A stretch of DNA of 53,426 nt from Betaproteobacteria bacterium. GTDB lineage: Bacteria; Pseudomonadota; Gammaproteobacteria; Burkholderiales; Eutrophovitaceae. The stretch is from positions 3,092,809-3,146,234 of the forward strand of contig CP070775.1 of the NCBI GenBank assembly GCA_020346185.1, read 5' to 3'. Positions 34,117 to 42,363 of the stretch are shown here, one piece after another. A program made the position numbers and the translations under genes. The notes under the pieces are model-generated. The model saw only the letters and a program-made list of their open reading frames with translations, did no database searches and was not told where the DNA came from. Every line of letters begins with the position of its first letter. Position 1 is the first letter of the stretch.

Positions 34117-36006
34117 ATGAGTACCCGTGCGCAAACCCGTTTCGGCGCGTCTAGCCTGTTGTTGCTCGCCATCGCTTTTGTCGTCGCGGTTATCGTTTCG
34201 GATCACCTCTTCAAGGGCCTTCGCATCGATCTGACCGAGAACAGACTCTACACCTTGTCCGACGGAACAAAGGCGGTCGTCAGAAGAATCGACGAGCCGA
34301 TCACGCTGTATTTCTTCTTTTCCGACCAGGCCACACGAAGCGCGCCCTCGATCCGCGACTATGCCACACGCGTGCGTGAAATGCTCGAAGAGTTTGCCGT
34401 CGCGAGTCGCGGCAAGCTGCACCTGCGGATAGTCGACCCCCTTCCGTTCTCCGAAGAAGAGGATCAGGCCGCGCAATTCGGACTGCAGAGTGTGCGGTTT
34501 GCTGCGACGTCGGCGCCTATCTACATGGGACTGGCTGGCACCAACAGCGTCGGCGACGAAGAGATTATCCCGGTCTTCTATCCCGACAAGGAGACCTCCC
34601 TCGAATACGACATCGCAAAACTCGTTAGCACACTTGCAGAACCAGAGCGCAACGCTGTAGGTTTGATTTCCGGCGTACCGATGGCCGGACAATTCGATCC
34701 ACGCACGAGGGGTATGCGACCGCCGTGGGTTGTCTATCAACAAGTCAGTCAAGTATTCGAGATCCGGGAACTCGGCACGTCAGTTGACGTGATTCCCGAC
34801 GATATCGGCGTTCTGTGGATCGTGCAGCCGAAAGATCTTTCCGAATCGACACAGTATGCAATCGACCAGTTCGTCATGCGCGGCGGCAAGGCATTGGTGT
34901 TTGTTGATCCAATGGCCGTGATTGACACGGCCGTGCCCGCCGGCATGCCGCAAGGCATGCCACCAATCGGCCAGTCTTCCGATTTGCCAACCCTGTTCAA
35001 GGGATGGGGAATCGGGTTCGACGCGCAGGAAGTGGTCACCGACGCCCGCCTCGCGCTGCAAATCAACGCTGGTCCGGGAAATCCTCCGGTACGCCATTAC
35101 GGAATTCTTGGAATCACACGCAATCTGTTGAACGCCGGCGACGCTGTCACGGCCGAACTGGGCAGCCTGAATACCGCCATGGCCGGTCATTTGCGCGCAC
35201 TGGAGAACAGCAAAGCATCACTCAAGCCGTTGTTCTCTTCGAGTCCGGCATCCATGACAATGCCGGCTTCCCGCTTTGCGATGCTGCCCGATCCGACCGC
35301 CTTGCAGCAGGGATTTACCCCCGGCGGGGAGGAGTTGGTCATCGCCGCCCGCATCGACGGCAAGTTAGCCAGCGCCTTTGCTGACGGCAAACCTGAAACA
35401 GCGCCGGAAACAAAAGGCGATGGTGAGTCGGTGGAGCACCTGGCGGAGTCAGCAAGCCCGACAAACCTGATCGTCGTCGCGGATGTCGACATGCTCAGTG
35501 ACCAGATGTGGGTTCAGGTTCAGAATTTCTTCGGTCAAACAATTGCCGACCCGTTCGCCAGCAATGGCGCATTTGTTGTCAACGCACTTGAAAACCTGGC
35601 TGGCAGCTCGGATCTGATCTCCATTCGCAGCCGCGGCAGCTATTCGCGGCCGTTTACCAAAGTCCAGGAGTTGCGCGTCGACGCCGAAGCACGCTTTCTG
35701 CAGACTCAGCAGCGCCTGGAACGGGAACTCGCCGAAACCGAGCGTCGCCTTGGCGAACTTCAGTCGGCAAGGGAAGACACTGGAAGCCTGCTATTGACCG
35801 ATGAGCAGCAAGCCGAGATCGATCGATTCATCGATCAGCGTGCTTCAATCCGCAAGGAATTGCGCGCTGTTCAACGCGGCCTCGACAAGGACATCGAGGA
35901 CCTCGGCACCATCCTAAAGGTCATCAATATCGGACTTGTGCCTCTGCTGCTAACGGTTGGAACCTTGATTGTGATCTGGCGGCGTCGCCAGACGGATGAC
36001 GCATGA
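34117..36006 (+). CDS. GldG-like auxiliary ABC component (COG3225 type)
   Basis: This 629-aa protein has an N-terminal membrane anchor (ASSLLLLAIAFVVAVIVSDHLF) and a large periplasmic domain opening RIDLTENRLYTLSDGTKAVVRRIDEPITLYFFFS, the signature of the GldG/ABC-type uncharacterized transport family. An internal block is VLWIVQPKDLSESTQYAIDQFVMRGGKALVFVDP. A coiled coil (~residues 525-600) leads to a C-terminal transmembrane helix (VINIGLVPLLLTVGTLIVIW). ATG 34117 begins two bases after the permease stop. The stop overlaps the next gene by four bases. The periplasmic part probably contacts the substrate or envelope partner. Confidence 0.86.
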   Translation: MSTRAQTRFGASSLLLLAIAFVVAVIVSDHLFKGLRIDLTENRLYTLSDGTKAVVRRIDEPITLYFFFSDQATRSAPSIRDYATRVREMLEEFAVASRGKLHLRIVDPLPFSEEEDQAAQFGLQSVRFAATSAPIYMGLAGTNSVGDEEIIPVFYPDKETSLEYDIAKLVSTLAEPERNAVGLISGVPMAGQFDPRTRGMRPPWVVYQQVSQVFEIRELGTSVDVIPDDIGVLWIVQPKDLSESTQYAIDQFVMRGGKALVFVDPMAVIDTAVPAGMPQGMPPIGQSSDLPTLFKGWGIGFDAQEVVTDARLALQINAGPGNPPVRHYGILGITRNLLNAGDAVTAELGSLNTAMAGHLRALENSKASLKPLFSSSPASMTMPASRFAMLPDPTALQQGFTPGGEELVIAARIDGKLASAFADGKPETAPETKGDGESVEHLAESASPTNLIVVADVDMLSDQMWVQVQNFFGQTIADPFASNGAFVVNALENLAGSSDLISIRSRGSYSRPFTKVQELRVDAEARFLQTQQRLERELAETERRLGELQSAREDTGSLLLTDEQQAEIDRFIDQRASIRKELRAVQRGLDKDIEDLGTILKVINIGLVPLLLTVGTLIVIWRRRQTDDA

Positions 36007-37001
36007 CTCGAAGGACCACCCACGTTCTTGCCGCGGTAACGCTCGCCCTTGTATTGTTGTTGGTGGCGCTGAAAGTTGGCGAGCGCGGCGAAGATTTGTC
36101 TCCGAGCGGGCGTCTGTTGCTGCCCGAATTCGAAGCGGTGGCCAACGACGCCTACAGCGTCGTCATATACAGTCCGAACAACGAAGCAGGCGTGGCTATT
36201 CAACGCAAAGAAAACAAATGGGTGGTCAACAGTCACAACGACCACCCGGCCGATATCAGCAAACTCGGACGGCTGATCATGCAATTGGCCGAGACACAAA
36301 TACTCGAAGAAAAGACTTCCAATGCCGAACACTACGGCAAGCTGGGTGTTGGTGATCCGGCAGACGGCGGCAAGGGCATAAAAGTGACTGTCGAGGGAGA
36401 GGATTTCTCCTACGCCGTCATCCTTGGAAACAAGGCACAGGGCAGCTACCGCTACGCCCGAAATGCCCAAGACGCGACGAGCTATCTGGTCGATCAGAAC
36501 TTCGATATGCCGAAGGACGTGGCCGGCTGGCTTGCGCCCGACATTGTCGATATCGGTTCCGATCAGATCAAGAAAGTCGTCATTTCACACTCCGATGGCG
36601 AGACGATTACGATCGAAAAGGCGGACCAGGAACAAACCGACTTCGAGGTTTCGGTTATTCCCAAGGGTCGCGAACTCAGCTACTCGACGATCGCAAACGA
36701 GATCACCGGTGCGCTCGCGAAACTCGAACTGAAAGACGTGCGCCCTCTCGCCGATGCGCGCGCTGCAACCATGGTCACCTACGAGACTTGGGAAGGCCTC
36801 AAGTTAACCGCTCAAGTCTCGATCGACGACGAAGCGTCCTGGGTTGTATTTTCAGCGGAGGCTGCGGCTGAAGATACCGGCGTCGGCGCTCAGGTTGCTG
36901 AAATCAACGACCGAGTGTCCGGATGGCAGTACCGGCTCACCGATTACAAGAAAAACCTGCTGACGCGCCGCTGGGCTGACATTCTGAAGCCATCGGAGTG
37001 A
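36003..37001 (+). CDS. DUF4340 domain-containing protein
   Basis: This 332-aa membrane-anchored protein has an N-terminal helix (TTHVLAAVTLALVLLLVALKV). A periplasmic beta-rich domain follows with the DUF4340 layout: LLLPEFEAVANDAYSVVIYSP, IQRKENKWVVNSHNDHPAD, KLGVGDP and SYLVDQNFDMPKDVAGWLAPDIVDI. DUF4340 genes typically follow GldG-like genes in these operons, and this one overlaps its neighbour in an ATGA. Its role is not known; a periplasmic accessory to the transporter is likely. It is the last gene of the operon. A weak CCCTC/GAGGG hairpin follows near 37020-37035. Confidence 0.83.
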   Translation: MTRRTTHVLAAVTLALVLLLVALKVGERGEDLSPSGRLLLPEFEAVANDAYSVVIYSPNNEAGVAIQRKENKWVVNSHNDHPADISKLGRLIMQLAETQILEEKTSNAEHYGKLGVGDPADGGKGIKVTVEGEDFSYAVILGNKAQGSYRYARNAQDATSYLVDQNFDMPKDVAGWLAPDIVDIGSDQIKKVVISHSDGETITIEKADQEQTDFEVSVIPKGRELSYSTIANEITGALAKLELKDVRPLADARAATMVTYETWEGLKLTAQVSIDDEASWVVFSAEAAAEDTGVGAQVAEINDRVSGWQYRLTDYKKNLLTRRWADILKPSE

Positions 37002-37070
37002 ATCCGACACGAAGTAGACACCCTCTCGGCGAGGGCCTTATTCGCATGTGGTATTTTCTTTGAGAGTCAG

Positions 37071-37182
37071 GCTAGCAACGCAATCGCCAGCCCCCTCATC
37101 AGTGCATCCATCGCGGGATAGTTCGCGATAGCTAGATGGCGATTGTGAAGGGGACGGCCGTAATGCGAAGAAACCGGCTCAT
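37071..37182 (-). pseudogene. Remnant of an EamA/DMT transporter 5' end
   Basis: On the reverse strand from an ATG at 37180-37182, the sequence reads MSRFLRITAVPFTIAI and, after a one-base frame change, LAIANYPAMDALMRGLAIAL. This parallels the start of the intact EamA protein (ARVTALPFTVAMLGIASYSMMDAVMKALAIAL) residue for residue for about 40 codons, then similarity ends. It is therefore a truncated, frameshifted fragment of a paralogous transporter gene. DNA similarity to 32010-32120 is also visible (AACGCAATCGCCAGC is shared). Confidence 0.82.
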
Positions 37183-37436
37183 GGCATCCAAACCACTCCT
37201 CTGCACTGACCCTGTTTAACGAAAGCGGGCGCTGGGCCGAGTTGATGTCCTTTCCTTGAATTGCAGCTTCGCAGCCACCGCAGAATATGGTGGCAATCTT
37301 TCGATGTCCCGTTTTCCCGATTGATGTTTTCTTGTGTCTCTGGATGCGTTGTCATAGGTTGCCGTGTCGGTCCGCAAAGACGCTGCCGATGTACACCGCA
37401 TCGCGACGATTCGTTCACACCTGGCCTCGATTCGCC
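37183..37436. other. Intergenic, no gene seen
   Basis: Short frames exist on both strands but have no ribosome site or protein pattern. It continues the non-coding stretch that follows the ABC operon and the transporter remnant. Confidence 0.35.
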
Positions 37437-38816
37437 CTACGATTGCAGCGCGCTGCGCACCACCTCGATCACCGCCTCGATATCGTCTTGCGTCGTGCGC
37501 CAGTTTAGTACTGGCACCCGCATGACGCGCCGACCCTTGTAGTCAGCACCACCGAACCACGTGACGCCACTGTTCTGGATTCGTTCGATCACCTCGTTGG
37601 TGCGACGATCGTCATCGCCGTCAGCAGCGATGAAACGCACGATCCCCTGATTGATCACGGGGGCAGTGACGATCTCAACTCCCTCGAGTTCGCCAATGCC
37701 CTCGACAAGGCGCTGAGCGTATTCGCAGCAACGGTCGACCAATTGCGCCAGGCCATGCCGTCCAAGCGAGCGCAGCGCCGCGTACACTGGAAGACCGCGA
37801 CCACGGCGCGACCATTCGGGCCCCCAGTCGACCTGGTGACGAACGCCCTCGCCCGCCGTAAAGTAGCTCGCGCGAACCGTCATTGCCTGTTTGTGGGCCT
37901 GCGGATGCGCGGTAAAAACAAAACCGGTATCAAAAGGCAAGTTCAGCCACTTGTGGCCATCCGTTGCCCACGAGTCCATCAGCGAACAACCGTCCATTAG
38001 ATGCTGGTATTTCTCGCTCGCGGCGATCCAAAGACCGAGTGCGCCATCGACATGCACCCACAAGTTCTCTGCCTTGGCGAGTTCGTGAGCATGATGAAAA
38101 TCGTCGAAAGCACCGGTGCGGAATTCGCCTGCCTGCAGAACAAGAATCGCCGGCGAGTCGTCGAGACTTCGGGCGACGTGATCCAGATCGAGCCGCCCGT
38201 CGCCGTGACACGGATGTGTCTTTATCGCATCTGTGCCCAGCCCAAGAAAACGCGCCGCGCGTGCGACCGACTCATGGCAAAGCTCACCAGTGTGGATCGT
38301 CATTCTCGGCGCGTCCGAAAGCCCACGTGCTTCGACGTCGTGACCACGATCTTCGAGCAGCTTGTGTCTCGCTGCCGCTAACGCGACCAGGTGAGCCGAT
38401 TGGCAACCCGTTACGAATGCGAACGATGCATCTTGCGGCAACCGCAGCACATCCTTGAGCCATGCGCCGGCGACTTCCTCCATGACGGCCAGAGCCGGGC
38501 TCGATGAGTAGATCGAGGACACCTGGTCCCACACCGACGTGAGCCAATCAGCAGCGATCGCTGCAGGCAATCCACCACCGATGGCCCAGGCAAAGAAGCG
38601 TGGGCTCCCGGTCCCGAAGAGCCCACCTTCAACATCGGCCGCCAGCTCATCGATGACCCGGGCCGCCGGGATACCGTCGTTGCCAAGGTCTTTGCTGAGT
38701 CGCTTGCGAAGCTCTTCTACACTGGCGGTAGCTGGAATTTGACGTGTGTCCAGACCATCAAGGTAAGTCAGCGCATGACCGAGCGCGCACCGAAGGGCCG
38801 CATATTCGTCAGACAT
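37437..38816 (-). CDS. PLP-dependent group II decarboxylase
   Basis: This 459-aa enzyme belongs to the fold-type I aromatic amino acid/glutamate/diaminobutyrate decarboxylase family. The PLP-binding lysine is Lys289 in SWATDGHKWLN. The aspartate that pairs with the pyridine ring is in HVDGALG (Asp257), and the stacking His is in CHESVARAARFLG (His181). FVTGCQSAHLVALAAARH is also conserved. It releases CO2 from an amino acid to give an amine; the substrate is not diagnosable by eye. It is on the same strand as a ureohydrolase and a YjiH-type transporter, so a guanidino or polyamine link is conceivable. Confidence 0.85.
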   Translation of the reverse strand: MSDEYAALRCALGHALTYLDGLDTRQIPATASVEELRKRLSKDLGNDGIPAARVIDELAADVEGGLFGTGSPRFFAWAIGGGLPAAIAADWLTSVWDQVSSIYSSSPALAVMEEVAGAWLKDVLRLPQDASFAFVTGCQSAHLVALAAARHKLLEDRGHDVEARGLSDAPRMTIHTGELCHESVARAARFLGLGTDAIKTHPCHGDGRLDLDHVARSLDDSPAILVLQAGEFRTGAFDDFHHAHELAKAENLWVHVDGALGLWIAASEKYQHLMDGCSLMDSWATDGHKWLNLPFDTGFVFTAHPQAHKQAMTVRASYFTAGEGVRHQVDWGPEWSRRGRGLPVYAALRSLGRHGLAQLVDRCCEYAQRLVEGIGELEGVEIVTAPVINQGIVRFIAADGDDDRRTNEVIERIQNSGVTWFGGADYKGRRVMRVPVLNWRTTQDDIEAVIEVVRSALQS

Positions 38817-39190
38817 GATCTCGTTGATTATTCTGCATGATCGGGCGAAAGTCTGTCGAGTGAGCAGGTCGTTTCTTGAGCGCCGATCGCCGACGCGATA
38901 ATGATAATGGTCCGGCGCGGATTCCTTTTATACTGAGCTGAAAAATCCGTCCCCATTAATCTGGAAATAACTACCAAGGCATGCATGTAGTTTGGTCAAG
39001 CAAATCAATCTTCTTGGCTGTTCATGTCGAGGTCAAGTACTTGCGACACGATCATCTCTGGCCATAGCTTGTTGACAAAGATCCCGTGAAATATCGTGTC
39101 GCCACTTACCTTGCCCGCCGGGACTGAAGCGCTGGTCGAGATTCCCGGTCTGTTTCGCTCGCCGCAGGGAAAACAGTCAATGCCGTGCAC
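38817..39190 (-). other. Intergenic gap with a possible 61-aa coupled frame
   Basis: A reverse frame of 61 codons (39005-39190) begins with GTG directly after the TGA of the ureohydrolase gene. It contains CFPCGERNRPGIS and ends VLDLDMNSQED. It has no recognisable family and could be chance, read-through sequence or a small coupled protein. The rest of the gap (38817-39004) should contain the decarboxylase promoter and shows nothing clear. Confidence 0.3.
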
Positions 39191-40189
39191 TCATCCGCGT
39201 TTGCGATCCAGGTTCTGGGCTATAAGGCATAGAATCTCGAACATCATCTGGGCGCCGTTCAGCGCCGTTGTGCCCATGGGATCGAACGGCGGGGAAACCT
39301 CGACCACGTCGCCAGCAACGATATCGAGACCGGCCAGGCCTCTGAGCATCTGCTGCGCTTCGTAAGTATTGAAACCGCCAACCTCCGGTGTTCCCGTGCC
39401 CGGCGCGAAGACCGGATCGAGCCCATCGACATCGAAGCTCACGTACACCGGTCCACCTCCCGCTACCTCTCGTGCCTTTTTTATCACGCCTGAAATTCCC
39501 ATCGCGTAGAGTTCTTCGATGTGCACGACCGTCATGCCCGATTCGTAGCTAAATCCCCACAATGGCTCGGCCGGCCCACGTATGCCTATTTGTATGGTTC
39601 GCTGCGGATCGAGCGCCTTCTCCTCGACTGCCACCCGGAACGGTCCACCGTGATGATGTTTGTGACCAAACAGTTCCGGTCCGGTGTCACAGTGAGCGTC
39701 GAAATGCACAAGGCCAAGCGGGCACCCATGCTTGCGCGCCAGCGCTTTCAGGATCGGCAGAGTGATCGAATGGTCGCCCCCCGCGCTGATCGGCATGACC
39801 GCCGCCGCCATCACCCTGTCGTAATGCGACTCGATGTCGGCGATTGCATTATCTAGCTGGTAGACACCTTCGATAGGCACGTCGCCAAGATCGGCGACTT
39901 TGGCCAGATCATAGGGACGCACCCCGCTTTGATGGTTGACCATGCCCATGAGAGTGGATTGTTCACGTAGTTGCCGGGGGCCGTGCCGTGCTCCCGGGCG
40001 GTTTGTCACGCCACCATCAAAAGGTACCCCGATCAGGCCGATATCAATCTCAGACCATGCTGTTTCCTTCTCGCACAATGGCTGCCGCATGAAAGTTGCG
40101 ACGCCGGAGTAACGAGGCCGGTAATTCTCACCCCATGCCTGGCGGCGCTCGTCGGGAACCCCAGAAGGAACATTGTCAGAGTCGGTCAT
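39191..40189 (-). CDS. Ureohydrolase (agmatinase/guanidino-acid hydrolase type)
   Basis: This 332-aa enzyme has the complete arginase-family binuclear manganese site: GGDHS (His140), FDAHCDTG (Asp164, His166, Asp168) and SFDVDGLDP (Asp253, Asp255). The N-terminal VPFDGGVTNRPGARHGPRQLRE matches agmatinase/guanidinobutyrase enzymes. It hydrolyses a guanidino group to an amine plus urea. Agmatine, 4-guanidinobutyrate, guanidinopropionate or guanidine itself are possible; specificity loops cannot be resolved by eye. GAGGAC lies upstream of the start. It is on the same strand as the YjiH-type transporter (202 bases upstream) and the decarboxylase. Confidence 0.87.
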   Translation of the reverse strand: MTDSDNVPSGVPDERRQAWGENYRPRYSGVATFMRQPLCEKETAWSEIDIGLIGVPFDGGVTNRPGARHGPRQLREQSTLMGMVNHQSGVRPYDLAKVADLGDVPIEGVYQLDNAIADIESHYDRVMAAAVMPISAGGDHSITLPILKALARKHGCPLGLVHFDAHCDTGPELFGHKHHHGGPFRVAVEEKALDPQRTIQIGIRGPAEPLWGFSYESGMTVVHIEELYAMGISGVIKKAREVAGGGPVYVSFDVDGLDPVFAPGTGTPEVGGFNTYEAQQMLRGLAGLDIVAGDVVEVSPPFDPMGTTALNGAQMMFEILCLIAQNLDRKRG

Positions 40190-40391
40190 GGTCGCGTGTC
40201 CTCGGTCAATGAAAACGGCTGCTTCGCGGCGATGCAGACAGCCTGGGCCTGTCGATCCTGACCCGAGAAGAGTTTCGCTTTATCTGCCACCCCACTCCAA
40301 CATTGGAATAGCCTGGCGTTGGCGGCGCCAATCCGCTCCAAGTAGCGACATAACGCCTCGGTAATTCGCGCGTCAAGTAATCCTACTTTCC

Positions 40392-41795
40392 CTAGAAAAC
40401 CACAAAGTGGGCAAACGCCGCGATAATCGGCAGGGCAATAACTGTGCGTAGCACAAACAATATGATCAAGTGATGGAAGCGCAATGGGATTTCGCACTTG
40501 ATTAGCAAAATACCTATTTCCGACATATAAATCAGCTGAGTCACCGAAATCACGCCGACTACGAAGCGAGTAATTTCTGAATCGAGATTCGCCGCCAGGA
40601 GCGCGGGGAGAAACATATCCAGGAAACCCGAAACCATTGCCGCTGCTGCAGCGGACGGTTCCGGAATTGCAAGCAATTCAAGGAGAGGAACAAACGGCAC
40701 CGCCAACCATGTAAGCAATGGTGTGAACTCGGCAAGCATTAACCCCGCTCCGCCGATCACAATGACGGCGGGTAGAAGGCCAAACCAGATATCCAATATG
40801 TGTCCAAGAGAAACTCGCATTTGGGTACCAAGCGGAGCGGCGTACCGCGCTCGTCGTGCCCCCAGAAATACTGCTTCCTTGAATAGACTTGAATGACCGG
40901 TTGCTTTTGTCTCCCGATCCGGATGAAACGTGTCGTACGGTTTGTCTGCGAACAAAGAAAGTGGTGGAATGCGCGGGGTGATAATCGCCAATCCGACACC
41001 AACAATCGCCACAACGAAATAAAAATAAATAAAGTGGCTACCCATACCAACGGTTTTCGCTACCACTAGCGTGAAAGGTAGCGACACGACTGAGAAGTTT
41101 GTCGCTATAACCGCTGCTTCCCGGCGCGTGTAATGGCCCGAGATGTATTGATCAATTGTTATCAAGACACCAATGGCCGCAGCCGACATCCATGACGCCA
41201 GCGCATCTATTGCAGAGCGCCCCGGCAAAGTAAATAAGCGCCGGAAGGATCGCTTCAGAAACGTGCCAAGGAATTCCATCAGACCATATTCTGTCAAGAA
41301 CGGCATAAGGAAGCCTGCGAACAGAAATATGAACACGATATTTACAGCAAGGCCATTAACCACCGTCCCGCCAGTATCCGCGTGCCAAAACATTTCAGGA
41401 CCGAATTGGAAGACGGTCATCGTACACATTACGAGCCCAATGACACGGACTACAGCCCACAAGGGCGTCACTAGAAAAAGCCTCAGGAGAATAGGATATT
41501 GCGTTAGCTTTTCGCGACCGATCATGAAAGCCACACCAGTTCCGAGCGCACTCAAACAGAGCAATCCGAGAACTATCCATGGCATCCCCTTGCCAAAAAA
41601 ATCACGTGTATGGTCGGCCAGAAAACCAATCAGGATCTGCCACGTGCCGTCTACAGTGAAGGGTATAAGGAATGCAAGAATGCCAAAAGATGATGCGAAT
41701 ATGAACTTACGGATTGAAGCCACACTGGGCGGCGGCCCACCCTCATCCGTTACTATCTGCGCATCCCCTCCGAGATCATGACGCGAATCACTCAT
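40392..41795 (-). CDS. YjiH family membrane protein (Gate/nucleoside-recognition domain)
   Basis: This 467-aa membrane protein has about ten hydrophobic helices. It begins with a hydrophilic N-terminus, then FIFASSFGILAFLIPFTVDGTWQILIG, a typical YjiH opening. It contains VNGLAVNIVFIFLFAGFLMPFLTEYGLMEFLGTF and the Gate-domain regions ASWMSAAAIGVLITIDQYISGHYTRREAAVIATNFS and MVSGFLDMFLPALLAANL. Members are uncharacterised transporters. Placement upstream of a ureohydrolase on the same strand suggests uptake of a guanidino compound or export of its product; this is inference from context. Confidence 0.8.
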   Translation of the reverse strand: MSDSRHDLGGDAQIVTDEGGPPPSVASIRKFIFASSFGILAFLIPFTVDGTWQILIGFLADHTRDFFGKGMPWIVLGLLCLSALGTGVAFMIGREKLTQYPILLRLFLVTPLWAVVRVIGLVMCTMTVFQFGPEMFWHADTGGTVVNGLAVNIVFIFLFAGFLMPFLTEYGLMEFLGTFLKRSFRRLFTLPGRSAIDALASWMSAAAIGVLITIDQYISGHYTRREAAVIATNFSVVSLPFTLVVAKTVGMGSHFIYFYFVVAIVGVGLAIITPRIPPLSLFADKPYDTFHPDRETKATGHSSLFKEAVFLGARRARYAAPLGTQMRVSLGHILDIWFGLLPAVIVIGGAGLMLAEFTPLLTWLAVPFVPLLELLAIPEPSAAAAAMVSGFLDMFLPALLAANLDSEITRFVVGVISVTQLIYMSEIGILLIKCEIPLRFHHLIILFVLRTVIALPIIAAFAHFVVF

Positions 41796-42363
41796 ATGAT
41801 GTTCTTTTTGGCAGACGATCCAGAACTCGTATTCTCGTTTATCCCGTTAAATTAGTGAAGCTCGCTCTTGCCCGAAAACTACGGACACATAACTTGGACA
41901 AGCCAATGAGCGGCACGGTGGGCGGCCACCGTGCGAGATCGAGTCAAGAATATGATGTCGTAATGTAGGCTTGGCCGCACCTTCAGAGCCCTAACCCTAG
42001 TTAGACGCCGATCGGCTTTGATTATTGGCGAGGCCTTTCCGGGAACCGCGACTGCCACCGTCTCGCCGATCAACACCAGTTCACAAGCGCAATCAGTCAC
42101 TTTGTGGTGCGCCTTCATCTCGCTGCAACCCAGAATCGCAACACTGGTCGCATTTGTATCCACGGATATCGAACAAGAAAAAGCGAGCGATTCTAAAACC
42201 GCGCTGTCGAGTCACGCAGCACCCATCCGCTCCGAAGACATGCAGGCATTCGGTGGTGTACTGGGTAAATGAATTTAGCGCCCGAGGCGCAATCAGCGAT
42301 TTATGTCGGATCCGGAAAAGTGTTTAAATCTTGGTTTGATCAAGAATCCGTGTACCTCGCAAC
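41796..42363. other. Divergent intergenic region with a perfect hairpin
   Basis: This 568-bp gap separates the reverse YjiH gene and the forward CYTH-CHAD gene. It holds a perfect 9-bp hairpin GCACGGTGG (41913-41921) with CCACCGTGC (41926-41934), no T-tract. Open frames overlap on both strands at 41879-42272; neither has a ribosome site or family pattern, and no choice can be made. Promoters were not recognised. Confidence 0.4.

Noticed and set aside
32643..37001. Nitrous-oxide reductase maturation (NosFY-type) transporter
   Set aside because: The GldG-like and DUF4340 partners do not belong to nos operons, and no NosD or NosZ is present.
41879..42272. Overlapping small frames on both strands as genes
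   Set aside because: Neither has a ribosome site or a recognisable family, and each excludes the other.
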